DNA of 64,000 nucleotides from SZUA-442 sp963753185. GTDB lineage: Bacteria; Actinomycetota; Acidimicrobiia; Spongiisociales; UBA5794. Numbering within the stretch: the stretch's first letter is position 1; every line of letters begins with the position of its first letter. The stretch covers positions 1,922,001 to 1,986,000 of the forward strand of contig CAVWBO010000007.1 in NCBI GenBank assembly GCA_963753185.1, given 5' to 3'. Made by a program: the position numbers and the translations under genes. Positions 35,178-43,761 of the stretch are shown here, in pieces. Below the pieces are notes generated by a model that saw nothing but the letters and a program-made list of their open reading frames with translations, was not told the DNA's origin and did not search any database.

Positions 35178-36085
35178 CGAGCACGCTCCCCGATCTCGAC
35201 GACGGCTGCTGCGAGCCTCCTGCCGTCATCATCCTGCCACGGCTGCCATGCAATGCGCGGATCGCGCCCGAAGAACGTCCGCTGGCGTTTCGCGAGCGCC
35301 CGCGTGGCTACGGTGGCGTCTGCGACCGCCACCTCGAGGCTCGTGTCCCCCCTGACATGAGCCAACAGTTCCCGATACCCGACCGCCTGTGATGCCGTGC
35401 TTCCGAGTTCATCGGCGAGCGACCGAACCTCGTCGACGAAACCCTCGTCGAGCATCATTGCCAGGCGCTCCTCGACACGGTGAGCCGTCGCGATTCCCGG
35501 GTCGATTCCGATGCCAACGAAGGGAAAGAGTGCCCGATATTCGGCGAGCGCCATTCCCTCTGGTGAGGCTGCACGGTCCGATGGGGTGAGGCCCGTCAGT
35601 TCCAGGACCTCGAGGGCCCTCACGACCCTTCTCGGGTTGTCCATGTCGACGACGGAAGCGGCGCCGGGATCTGCAGCGTTGAGCCGTCCACGGAGCACGT
35701 CGAGGGGCTCGTCCTCCAACGCCGCGCGGAGGCTCCCATCAGTCGGTGCGAACGTCATAGGGTCGACGATCGCCCGAAAGTGGAGCCCGGAACCGCCGCA
35801 GACGATGACGCGTCCCCGACGCTCGAGCTCTTCTTCGAGGGCCTGCCTTCCGACGTCCTGGAACCACCGTGCGCTCATGGAGGCGGAGGGCTCGAGAACG
35901 TCGATCATCCGGTACCGGAAACGCTGCCTCGCCGCGGCGTCCGGTTTCGCCGTTCCGATGTCCATGCGCCGGTAGACCTGCATGGAGTCGACGGAAAGGA
36001 TCGAAGCGCCGAATCGCTCGGCCGCGGCTTCCGCGACCTGGGACTTCCCTGCCGCAGTCGGGCCGACGATCGCAACGATGTTCAG
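35165..36085 (-). CDS. miaA: tRNA dimethylallyltransferase MiaA, probable CTG start
   Basis: MiaA transfers a dimethylallyl group to N6 of A37 in tRNAs reading UNN codons, making the substrate for MiaB. The conserved N-terminus, Walker A 'GPTAAGKS' and 'SVDSMQVYRRMDIGTAKP', lies upstream of the first ATG (35983), so that ATG cannot be the start. In this frame the codons back to the miaB stop contain no ATG or GTG. The best start is CTG at 36085, giving 'LNIVAIVGPTAAGKS', 306 residues and a 4-nt CTGA overlap with miaB. The rest ('VICGGSGLHFRAIVD', 'VGYREL', 'TRALAKRQRTFF') is standard. Confidence 0.93.
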   Translation of the reverse strand: MNIVAIVGPTAAGKSQVAEAAAERFGASILSVDSMQVYRRMDIGTAKPDAAARQRFRYRMIDVLEPSASMSARWFQDVGRQALEEELERRGRVIVCGGSGLHFRAIVDPMTFAPTDGSLRAALEDEPLDVLRGRLNAADPGAASVVDMDNPRRVVRALEVLELTGLTPSDRAASPEGMALAEYRALFPFVGIGIDPGIATAHRVEERLAMMLDEGFVDEVRSLADELGSTASQAVGYRELLAHVRGDTSLEVAVADATVATRALAKRQRTFFGRDPRIAWQPWQDDDGRRLAAAVVEIGERARWSS

Positions 36086-37470
36086 GGGTTCATCTCCGCT
36101 TCGAGGTAATGCGGTGCCGCCCTTGTTATGCGGACGTCGAAGATGGCACCCGGTTCGAACGCTCCCGGGACGTGGACAAGCCGGTTCCCGCGGGTGCGGG
36201 TGGTGGCGATCGTCTCGTCGCGCTTCGATGGTCCCTCTGACATGACCTCCTCGACCCGACCCACCCGCTCGCCGTTTCGCGAGAACGTGATCTCGTTCTG
36301 GAGCGCGACGAGACGATCGAACCGCTCCTGGACCACCTCGGCGGGAAGATGACCGTCCATCGTCGCCGCGGGCGTACCGGGACGAGGCGAGAACTGGAAC
36401 ATGAAGGCATTGTCGAACCTTGCCTCTGCCATGACCTCGAGGGTCGCTTCGAAGTCGGCGTCGTCCTCCCCGGGGAACCCGACGATCACGTCGGTCGATG
36501 CGGCGAGGTCATCGACGATGCCACGCATCATCTCGAGCCTCTGGAGGAAGCGTTCGGCCGTGTAGCCACGATGCATGGCTGAAAGGATGCGATCCGAGCC
36601 GGACTGGAGCGGGAAGTGGATCTGTTCGCACACAGCGGGTGTCTCGGCCATGGCGAGCGCGACGTCTTCCCGGAAATCCTTCGGATGTGGGCTCGTGTAG
36701 CGGATCCGCTCGATGCCCTCGACCGTGCCGACCCTTCTCAGGAGGTCCGCGAACAGCGGCTTGCGACCGTTGAGATCCAGGTCACGGCCGTAGGAATTCA
36801 CGTTCTGCCCCAGGAGCGTGACCTCCTTGACGCCGTCAGCGGCGAGGCGTTCGACCTCCCTGATGATGTCCCCGGGTCGCCTCGAGATCTCCTGGCCCCG
36901 AACGATCGGGACGATGCAGAAGGTGCAGGAGTTGTTGCAGCCGATCGTGATGGTCACCCACGCCGAGTGGCTCGATTCGCGCTGGACGGGGAGGCCGCTC
37001 GGTATGTCGTCCACCGAGCGCGTCTCGTCCCAGATCTCGGTGATGGGACCCCACTCGTCGGCGTGATCGAGGAGGTCGACGACCCTGTGGACGTTGTGGG
37101 TGCCGAACACGACGTCGACCCACCCGGCGCGCTCTCGGATCTGGTCACGTTCCTTCTGCGCCGAGCACCCACCGACCGCGATCCGAAGGCTCGGGTTGGC
37201 AAGCTTGGCCTTCTTGAGGGATCCGAGGAATCCGTACAGGCGCATGTCGGCGTTCTCACGGATGGTGCACGTGTTGAGCACGATCAGGTCGGCATCGTCT
37301 GCCGATTCCGCCGGAACCATCCCATCTGACTCGAGAAGACCAGATATCCGCTCGGAGTCGTGCTCGTTCATCTGGCATCCGAAGGTACGCACGAAGTATC
37401 GCTGGCCCGACCGCGTGGGCGCGCGGACCTCCTTGACCCCCGGCATACCGACCATGGTGACGTTCGACAT
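36082..37470 (-). CDS. miaB: tRNA-2-methylthio-N6-dimethylallyladenosine synthase MiaB
   Basis: A 462-residue radical-SAM methylthiotransferase acting on i6A37 of tRNA, the product of MiaA. The UPF0004 domain has three cluster Cys in 'TFGCQMNEHDSE', 'LNTCTIREN' and 'VGGCSAQKE'. The radical-SAM cluster Cys are in 'IGCNNSCTFCIVPIVRG' (CxxxCxxC). The C-terminal TRAM domain starts near residue 395. The gene precedes miaA with a 4-nt overlap and follows rny by 11 nt, so rny-miaB-miaA-dapF reads as one operon. The two Fe-S clusters need carriers such as NfuA. Confidence 0.97.
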   Translation of the reverse strand: MSNVTMVGMPGVKEVRAPTRSGQRYFVRTFGCQMNEHDSERISGLLESDGMVPAESADDADLIVLNTCTIRENADMRLYGFLGSLKKAKLANPSLRIAVGGCSAQKERDQIRERAGWVDVVFGTHNVHRVVDLLDHADEWGPITEIWDETRSVDDIPSGLPVQRESSHSAWVTITIGCNNSCTFCIVPIVRGQEISRRPGDIIREVERLAADGVKEVTLLGQNVNSYGRDLDLNGRKPLFADLLRRVGTVEGIERIRYTSPHPKDFREDVALAMAETPAVCEQIHFPLQSGSDRILSAMHRGYTAERFLQRLEMMRGIVDDLAASTDVIVGFPGEDDADFEATLEVMAEARFDNAFMFQFSPRPGTPAATMDGHLPAEVVQERFDRLVALQNEITFSRNGERVGRVEEVMSEGPSKRDETIATTRTRGNRLVHVPGAFEPGAIFDVRITRAAPHYLEAEMNP

Positions 37471-37481
37471 TGCTCGCCTGC

Positions 37482-39008
37482 CTAGCGGGCGTAATCCTTC
37501 GCCCGGTACTCTCGGATCACCGTGATCTCGATCTGGCCCGGGTACTGCAGGTCATCCTCGAGCTTCCTCGCGATTCGCCGCGCGAGATCCTTCGCCCCCA
37601 CATCGTCGAGCGATCCGGGATCGACGACCACTCTGACCTCGCGTCCAGCCTGGAGGGCGAACACCTTCTCGACACCGTCGAATCCCTGGGCGATCTCCTC
37701 GAGGCGTTCCAGGCGCCTCACGTACGCCTCGAGTGCCTCTCGACGGGCGCCGGGACGTGCCGCCGATACGGCGTCCGCCGCTTGGACCAGCACGGCCGTG
37801 AGGGTGCGAGGCTCCACCTCGTTGTGGTGTGCCTCGATCGCATGGACGATCGCCGCATCCTCATCGAATCGACGGGCGATCTCCGCACCGATGATGGCGT
37901 GCGAGCCGCCGACCTCGTGGCTGACAGCCTTGCCGATGTCGTGGAGGAATGCCGCACGCTTCGCCTCGGTTCCGTCGATCCCGAGCTCCGACGCCAGCAT
38001 CCCTGCGATGTGAGCGGCCTCAACGAGGTGATCGAGGACGTTCTGGCCGTAGCTCGTTCGGTAGCGAAGGCGACCGACCAGCGTCGTCAGCTCGGGGTGC
38101 AGCCTCGTGATGCCCACTTCGAGCATCGCCCACTCCCCGGCGTCGCGGATCGACTGCTCGACCTCGTCGCGTGCCTTCTCATAGGCCTCCTCGATCGAGG
38201 TCGGGTGGATCCTGCCATCCTCAACCAGCCGTTCGAGCGCTCGCCTCGCCACTTCACGGCGAACCGGATCGAACGTCGACACCGTGACTGATTCCGGAGT
38301 GTCATCGACGATGAGGTCGACGCCGGTGATGGCCTCGAATGTGCGGATGTTTCGTCCGTCCCGTCCGATGATCCTGCCCTTCATGTCATCGGAGGGCAGC
38401 GCCACGGTGGAGATGGTGCTTTCCGAAACGACGTCCGCAGCCATGCGCTGGATGGCGGTTGCGAGGATCCTCCGTGCCCGCTTCTCCGCCTCCTCCCGTG
38501 CCCGCGACTCCATGTCGCGCACGAGGACCATGGCGTCCCTCCGGGCCTCGTCCTCGACCTTCTGGAGGAGCTCCTCCTTGGCTGCCTTCGAATCGAACCC
38601 CGCAAGGGCCTCCAACTCGATCCTGGCCTCCTCCTGGGCGCGTGCCGCCTCGGCGAGCGTCTCGTTCGCAGACCGTTCCTTGTCGAGGACGAGTTCCTCG
38701 CGCTGGGCCAGGTTCGCCGCGCGCTGTTCGAGGGTGGCGGCACGCTGATCGATGCGCTCCTCCATCGTCCCCATCTCGACACGGCGATGCTCGATGGTCG
38801 CCTCTTCACGATCGCGGTACGTCTCAGCGAGGGCCCGAGCCTCCTCCTCTGCACGCGCGAGGATCCGCTGTGCCTCGATTCGTGCGCTGGCGAGCACCTC
38901 GTCAGGAGCGGGCGGAGGTTTCACGATCCGGCGGCCCACGACGAGACCTGCCGTGAACATGCCGGCGACCAGGAGTCCCGGGATAAGCAGGTTGAGAACC
39001 TGTTCCAT
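37482..39008 (-). CDS. rny: ribonuclease Y
   Basis: A 508-residue endoribonuclease. It has an N-terminal membrane anchor ('LLIPGLLVAGMFTAGLVVG'), a long coiled coil (about 30-190), and a KH domain ('GRIIGRDGRNIRTFEAITGV'). The HD domain has metal-binding 'AAFLHDIGKAVSHE', with the upstream His in 'QNVLDHLVEAAHIAG'. A conserved C-terminal domain follows ('AYVRRLERLEEIAQGFDGV'). It initiates mRNA decay and acts at the membrane. In actinobacteria and firmicutes rny typically follows recA (and often cinA-recA), as here. ATG at 39008 is chosen because it begins the membrane anchor. Confidence 0.96.
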   Translation of the reverse strand: MEQVLNLLIPGLLVAGMFTAGLVVGRRIVKPPPAPDEVLASARIEAQRILARAEEEARALAETYRDREEATIEHRRVEMGTMEERIDQRAATLEQRAANLAQREELVLDKERSANETLAEAARAQEEARIELEALAGFDSKAAKEELLQKVEDEARRDAMVLVRDMESRAREEAEKRARRILATAIQRMAADVVSESTISTVALPSDDMKGRIIGRDGRNIRTFEAITGVDLIVDDTPESVTVSTFDPVRREVARRALERLVEDGRIHPTSIEEAYEKARDEVEQSIRDAGEWAMLEVGITRLHPELTTLVGRLRYRTSYGQNVLDHLVEAAHIAGMLASELGIDGTEAKRAAFLHDIGKAVSHEVGGSHAIIGAEIARRFDEDAAIVHAIEAHHNEVEPRTLTAVLVQAADAVSAARPGARREALEAYVRRLERLEEIAQGFDGVEKVFALQAGREVRVVVDPGSLDDVGAKDLARRIARKLEDDLQYPGQIEITVIREYRAKDYAR

Positions 39009-39212
39009 GCGTCCTCGTTCCTCCGAGACCGAAACGGACGTGCCGAGCCACGGCGGGCTCGGCACTCACACGACTTCCGATGAGTTGTTCAGGCATCGTT
39101 TCCGATGCTCACCTCATTGCGTCGTCTCGTTCGTCACGTCTCAGCGTCTCGGTTTCAGTGGTGTATGAGTGTGAATGCGTTCTGATGGTACTCCGTGCGC
39201 TCCGATCGCGAA

Positions 39213-39227
39213 GCGCGAAAATCGCGC
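39213..39227 (-). terminator. hairpin after recA
   Basis: GCGCGA and TCGCGC form a 6-bp stem around AAA, 24 nt past the recA stop on the minus strand. There is no clear T tract, so it is a weak candidate. The 242-bp recA-rny gap shows nothing else. Confidence 0.35.
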
Positions 39228-39250
39228 GTTCGGTGACGGATCGCCTGCGC

Positions 39251-40330
39251 TCAGGATTCCTCAGTGATCTCACCTGTCGACTCGTCGACCTCTGGTGCGC
39301 CCTCCAAGGCCGCCGCGAGCTCCTCCTCGTCGACGATCACCCCGACCGAGCGCAACACCTGGTCCTGGAGTTGGACGGCGAGCTCGGGGTTCTGACGCAG
39401 GAAGTCCTTCGCCTTCTCCCGTCCCTGACCGAGCTGCTCGTTCTCGTAGGTGAACCAGGCGCCCGCCTTGCGCACGATTCCCTCTTCAACCGCGACATCG
39501 ATGAGGGAGCCTTCACGCGAGATCCCCTCACCGAACATGATGTCGAACTCGGCCACGCGGAACGGCGGCGCCACCTTGTTCTTGACCACCTTCGCACGCA
39601 CCCTGTTGCCGATGTTCTCCGTCCCGACCTTGATCGACTCGATGCGTCGTATGTCGATGCGTACGCTGGAGTAGAACTTGAGCGCCCGCCCACCGGGTGT
39701 CGTCTCGGGGGAGCCGAACATGACGCCGATCTTCTCCCTGAGCTGGTTGATGAAGATGGCCGTCGTGTCGGAGCGGTTGATCGTCCCCGCCAGCTTCCGC
39801 AGCGCCTGGGACATGAGGCGTGCCTGGAGGCCGACGTGCGTGTCGCCCATGTCTCCTTCGAGCTCGGCACGCGGAACGAGCGCGGCGACTGAGTCGATGA
39901 CGACGACATCGAGTGCGCCGGAACGGATGAGCATGTCGGCGATCTCGAGTGCCTGCTCACCAGTGTCCGGCTGTGAGATGAGGAGCTCGTCGATGTCGAC
40001 ACCGATGGCCCTGGCATACTGTGGATCGAGGGCATGCTCGGCGTCGATGAAAGCAGCGATTCCACCGTTGCGCTGTGCCTCGGCGATCACGTGGAGCGCC
40101 AACGACGTCTTGCCGGACGACTCGGGGCCATAGATCTCGACGATGCGGCCACGGGGTACTCCGCCGATGCCGAGCGCGAGGTCGAGTGACAGGGCACCGG
40201 TGGGGATCGCCTTGATGCGGCGAATCTGGTCCGTGCCAAGTCTCATGATGGCGCCCTTGCCGAACTGGCGCTCGATCTGTGACATCGCCATCTCGAGGTT
40301 CTTGTCGTTTTCGGTCGGCTTGTCGGCCAT
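39251..40330 (-). CDS. recA: recombinase RecA
   Basis: A 359-residue RecA. Walker A is 'GPESSGKTSLALH', Walker B 'VVVIDSVAALVP', loop L1 'MGDTHVGLQARLMSQALRKL', L2 with 'GVMFGSPETTPGGRALKFYS', and the C-terminal acidic tail ends 'TGEITEES'. It catalyses strand exchange and triggers LexA autocleavage. No intein is present. The ATG at 40330 follows GAAGGGG. A consensus SOS box is centred about 110 bp upstream (40434-40447). No recX gene follows; rny comes next. Confidence 0.98.
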   Translation of the reverse strand: MADKPTENDKNLEMAMSQIERQFGKGAIMRLGTDQIRRIKAIPTGALSLDLALGIGGVPRGRIVEIYGPESSGKTSLALHVIAEAQRNGGIAAFIDAEHALDPQYARAIGVDIDELLISQPDTGEQALEIADMLIRSGALDVVVIDSVAALVPRAELEGDMGDTHVGLQARLMSQALRKLAGTINRSDTTAIFINQLREKIGVMFGSPETTPGGRALKFYSSVRIDIRRIESIKVGTENIGNRVRAKVVKNKVAPPFRVAEFDIMFGEGISREGSLIDVAVEEGIVRKAGAWFTYENEQLGQGREKAKDFLRQNPELAVQLQDQVLRSVGVIVDEEELAAALEGAPEVDESTGEITEES

Positions 40331-40433
40331 GTGTACCCCTTCAATGATTCGTGATGTGCCTTCACGGTATCGGGCGCCTGTGACACGTTCTCGGACGTCG
40401 CACCGCCAGATGACCTGACACGAGGAGGGTAAC

Positions 40434-40447
40434 CGAACACGTGTTCG
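40434..40447. promoter_or_regulatory. SOS box upstream of recA
   Basis: CGAACACGTGTTCG is a perfect palindrome matching the CGAAC-N4-GTTCG LexA consensus. It is 104 bp from the recA ATG and 158 bp from the start of the divergent cyclic-2,3-DPG-synthetase-like gene, so LexA may influence both. Confidence 0.93.
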
Positions 40448-40605
40448 ATGTCGAGGATATCGGCACCCTCGACGACGGCACCGGACCGCCGCCCGTGAGG
40501 CCCCTCGCCACGGTGCGCGGTCACCACATGCCCGCTCTCCACGCGAACGCGATGGGCGGTACCGTTCGTACACGCGAACCGCTCGAGACGGAGAAGCACA
40601 GCGAC

Positions 40606-41949
40606 ATGTCGAAGAGAAACGTGATCATCATCGGTGCGGCAGGGAGGGACTTCCACAACTTCAACACGCGGTTCCGCAACGATGACACGGTCGAGGTCGT
40701 GGCGTTCACAGCAGCGCAGATACCCGACATCGCCGACCGCCGATACCCGGCGACGCTTGCGGGTTCCCTGTATCCGGAAGGCATACCGATCCACGCAGAG
40801 GACGATCTCGCCGACCTCATCCGAGATCTCGGCGTCGACGAGTGTGTGTTCTCCTACAGCGACATCTCCTACGAGCACGTCATGCATGTCTCGTCGATCG
40901 TGCAGGCCGCGGGAGCCAGCTTCACGCTCCTCGGTCCATCCGACACCCAGATCGCCTCTATGAAACCCCTCATCTCCGTCACAGCCGTTCGGACCGGTGT
41001 CGGCAAGTCCCAGACGACGCGCAAAGTCATCGAGATCCTCATCGGGATGGGCCTTCGACCCGTCGCCATCCGTCATCCGATGCCATACGGGGACCTGAAC
41101 CTCCAGCGGGTGCAACGATTTGCCGAAGTCGCAGATCTCGCAAAGCACCATTGCACCATCGAGGAGATGGAGGAGTACGAGCCCCACGTCGTTCGAGGGA
41201 ACGTCATCTACGCGGGCGCGGACTACGAAGCGATCGTCCGTGCAGCGGAGAGCGATCCTGGAGGCTGCGACGTGATCGTCTGGGACGGCGGGAACAACGA
41301 CTTCTCGTTCTATCAGTCGGATCTGTACGTGACGCTGGTGGATCCCCACAGGCCCGGCCATGAGCTCGGCTACTACCCGGGAGAGACGAACCTGAGGCTC
41401 GCCGATGTTGTCGTCATCAACAAGGTCGACAGCGCTCCCGCAGACGGCGTCGCCACGGTTCGGGCGAACATCGAATCGGTGAACCCCGGTGCCGTTGTGA
41501 TCACTGCGAACTCCGCCCTCACGGTCGACGATCCCGAGATACTCAGGGGAAAGCGCGTGCTCGCCGTCGAGGACGGCCCGACCCTGACCCACGGCGGGAT
41601 GACCCTCGGTGCGGGCACCGTCGCGGCGCTCGCCAACGGGGCGACGGAGCTCGTCGACCCCCGGCCGTTCGCCGTCGGCAGGCTCCGCGAGACGTTCGCC
41701 ATCTACCCGGGGATCGGAGCGCTCCTCCCCGCGATGGGATACGGCGAGGAGCAGGTGCGGGACCTCGAGGAGACGATCAACGCGACAGACTGCGATGCCG
41801 TGATCATCGGAACGCCGATCGATCTCACCAGGATCCTGTCGATCGACAAGCCGCACACCCGAGTCCACTACGACCTCGACGAGATCGGTGAACCGAACCT
41901 CGCCACCGTCCTCGCCGACTTCGCTGCGAAGTACGGCCTCGCGACCTAG
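40606..41949 (+). CDS. cyclic 2,3-diphosphoglycerate synthetase-like P-loop protein
   Basis: A 447-residue protein beginning 'MSKRNVIIIGAAGRDFHNFN', as in the archaeal and bacterial cyclic-2,3-diphosphoglycerate synthetase family. The P-loop is in 'VTAVRTGVGKSQTTRKVIEI'. Further family blocks are 'PMPYGDLNLQRVQRFAEVAD', 'CTIEEMEEYEPHV', 'VIVWDGGNNDFSFYQSDLYV' and 'VVVINKVDSA' (NKxD-type G4 motif). In archaea it makes a thermoprotectant from 2,3-DPG and ATP. In bacteria the function is unverified, and the family is better viewed as a GTPase/kinase. The frame is open back to 40441, but the ATG at 40606 fits the family's N-terminus. Confidence 0.9.
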   Translation: MSKRNVIIIGAAGRDFHNFNTRFRNDDTVEVVAFTAAQIPDIADRRYPATLAGSLYPEGIPIHAEDDLADLIRDLGVDECVFSYSDISYEHVMHVSSIVQAAGASFTLLGPSDTQIASMKPLISVTAVRTGVGKSQTTRKVIEILIGMGLRPVAIRHPMPYGDLNLQRVQRFAEVADLAKHHCTIEEMEEYEPHVVRGNVIYAGADYEAIVRAAESDPGGCDVIVWDGGNNDFSFYQSDLYVTLVDPHRPGHELGYYPGETNLRLADVVVINKVDSAPADGVATVRANIESVNPGAVVITANSALTVDDPEILRGKRVLAVEDGPTLTHGGMTLGAGTVAALANGATELVDPRPFAVGRLRETFAIYPGIGALLPAMGYGEEQVRDLEETINATDCDAVIIGTPIDLTRILSIDKPHTRVHYDLDEIGEPNLATVLADFAAKYGLAT

Positions 41950-41974
41950 CGAACCCCGGCGCGAATCTCGGCAC

Positions 41975-42526
41975 TCAGAGAAGGGGGATCGATCCGATCT
42001 CCTCGTACACCATGCCACGTTCGTCCGTCGTCGTGCGCATCAGGCTGACGCTCGTGACCCGAACGGGGACGGCGAACTCCCCGAAACTCCCGATCAGGCG
42101 CGTGACATCTGTCGGCGGTCGGATCCGCGACAGGGTGATGTGTCCGATGAACGGACGCTCCTGCGGTTCCAGCCCGACGTCCCTGCACGCTGCTTCACAC
42201 TGTGCGGCGATCGACGAGAGGATCGCGGTCGGATCGTCGATGCCGACGTAGAGGACCGTAGCCCTCGCCGGACGCGGGAACGCACCGAGGCCGGTGCACA
42301 CGACACGTCCCGACCGTGCATCGATCGTTTCGGAGACCTCGTGGAGAACGCGGTCGGCTGCCACCTCGTCGACAGGACCGAGGAATCGGACCGTGACGTG
42401 CCAGTTCTCCGGTCGCGCACGCTTTCCCGGAATCCGAGGGCCTGGACTCGCATCATCGAGGGCGGCTGCAAGCGCGTGGCGTTCGTCGGATGACAGATCA
42501 ACGGCGAGAAAGGCGTTCCCCGTCAT
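41975..42526 (-). CDS. thpR: RNA 2',3'-cyclic phosphodiesterase ThpR
   Basis: A 183-residue 2H phosphoesterase of the LigT/ThpR type, which opens 2',3'-cyclic phosphate ends of RNA. The two HxT motifs are H43-x-T45 in 'NWHVTVRFLG' and H129-x-T131 in 'FIGHITLSRI'. The start 'MTGNAFLAVDL' overlaps the cinA stop by 4 nt, so the two are translationally coupled. thpR next to cinA and recA is a recurring bacterial arrangement. Confidence 0.95.
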   Translation of the reverse strand: MTGNAFLAVDLSSDERHALAAALDDASPGPRIPGKRARPENWHVTVRFLGPVDEVAADRVLHEVSETIDARSGRVVCTGLGAFPRPARATVLYVGIDDPTAILSSIAAQCEAACRDVGLEPQERPFIGHITLSRIRPPTDVTRLIGSFGEFAVPVRVTSVSLMRTTTDERGMVYEEIGSIPLL

Positions 42527-43761
42527 CGCCCATCGATCGCCAGCCGCACCTGGTGGAGGGCCGCCGTTGCGGTGTACGTGCGGACACGCTCCCTGTCCCC
42601 CGGCATGTGGAACGTTCGGGAGCGCTCGACCTCCGGTGTCACGACGGCAACGCACATGGTCCCGACATCGACCTCGAGAGGGTCCGGACCCGCCGATCCG
42701 GTGACGGCGACAGCGACGTCCACGCCGAGCAGTCGGATCGCCCCTCGTGCCATCCCTCGTGCGGTTGCCTCGGACACGACACCGTGGGTGTCGATCACGT
42801 CCTGCCCGACGCCGAGCAGAGAGACCTTCAGGTCAGGGGCGTACGCCCCGATCGAGCCTCGGAACGACTCGCTTGCGCCGGCGACCGAGGTGAGGCGGGA
42901 TGCGACGATACCTGCCGTTGCTGACTCGGCCGTTCCGATGGTCCAACCGCGATCGCGGAGGAGACGATGGATCACGCGTTCGATCGTGTCGTCGTCGACA
43001 CCGAAGACATGGCTGCCGAGGCGATCGCGCACCGTCCGTTCGACGGGTTCGATCAGGCCGTACGCCAGCTCCTTCGTCGGTGCTCTCGCTGTCAGCCTGA
43101 CCTTGATCTCACCTGACGACGCCAGGAATGCGACTGTCGGATTCACGGAACCCGTGAAGAGGTCTTCGAAGAGCTCCCCCACCGCGGCCTCTGACTTGCC
43201 CCAGCTCCTCACGACCCTGCTCACGACCACCGCTGCCTCGGATCCCGATTCCGCCTGCAGGAACGGCATGACGTCGTCGTCGAGCATGGAGAGCATCTCG
43301 GCAGGGACACCGGGAAGGGCGATGACCCAGCAGGATCCGATACGGATGCGGAATCCGGGTGCGCTCCCCTTGTGGTTGGTGATCGCGACGGAGCCTTCCG
43401 GACGGTATGCCTGTCGAAGATTCGACATCGGAAAGTCCCTCCCGAGCGCTTCCCATCTGCGCTGGAAGGACTCCGCATATTCCTCGTCGAATACGAGGGG
43501 TACACCTGCGACGGCCGCTACGGCTTCACGTGTGATGTCGTCCTGGGTCGGCCCGATACCGCCCGTGATGATGAGTGCGTCTGCTCTGTCGGTCGCACTC
43601 CGGATTGCCGACGCCATCCGCTGCGCGTTGTCCCCGACGACAGCCTGGAGGTAGTGCGACATGCCGCGGTCAGCGAGCCGGATGGCGATCTCTGACGCGT
43701 TCGTGTTCACGATCTGGCCGAGGAGCAGCTCGGTACCAACGGCGAGGATCTCGACGTTCAC
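42523..43761 (-). CDS. cinA: CinA-family protein (competence/damage-inducible; NMN amidohydrolase)
   Basis: A 412-residue two-domain protein. The N-terminal MoCF/COG1058 domain (1-170) begins 'MNVEILAVGTELLLGQIVNT' and contains 'ITGGIGPTQDDITREAVA'. The C-terminal CinA domain (about 255-412), with 'GTAESATAGIVASRLTSVAG', 'GSIGAYAPDLKVSLLGV' and 'TGSAGPDP', is the nicotinamide-mononucleotide deamidase module. It belongs to NAD salvage and is often co-regulated with recA. The gene overlaps rimO upstream and thpR downstream by 4 nt each. pgsA, which separates rimO and cinA in many actinobacteria, is absent here. Confidence 0.96.
   Translation of the reverse strand: MNVEILAVGTELLLGQIVNTNASEIAIRLADRGMSHYLQAVVGDNAQRMASAIRSATDRADALIITGGIGPTQDDITREAVAAVAGVPLVFDEEYAESFQRRWEALGRDFPMSNLRQAYRPEGSVAITNHKGSAPGFRIRIGSCWVIALPGVPAEMLSMLDDDVMPFLQAESGSEAAVVVSRVVRSWGKSEAAVGELFEDLFTGSVNPTVAFLASSGEIKVRLTARAPTKELAYGLIEPVERTVRDRLGSHVFGVDDDTIERVIHRLLRDRGWTIGTAESATAGIVASRLTSVAGASESFRGSIGAYAPDLKVSLLGVGQDVIDTHGVVSEATARGMARGAIRLLGVDVAVAVTGSAGPDPLEVDVGTMCVAVVTPEVERSRTFHMPGDRERVRTYTATAALHQVRLAIDGR

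Noticed and set aside
35165..35983. miaA starting at its first ATG (35983)
   Set aside because: This would delete the Walker A loop and the first 34 residues that are conserved and required in MiaA.
39009..39250. Possible recX or small gene between recA and rny
   Set aside because: No frame with coding character or ribosome-binding site; only a weak hairpin near the recA end.
40243..42018. 591-codon minus-strand frame upstream of recA
   Set aside because: It is antisense to the clearly conserved cyclic-2,3-DPG-synthetase-like gene. The recA start at 40330 is well supported, so it is not a RecA extension.
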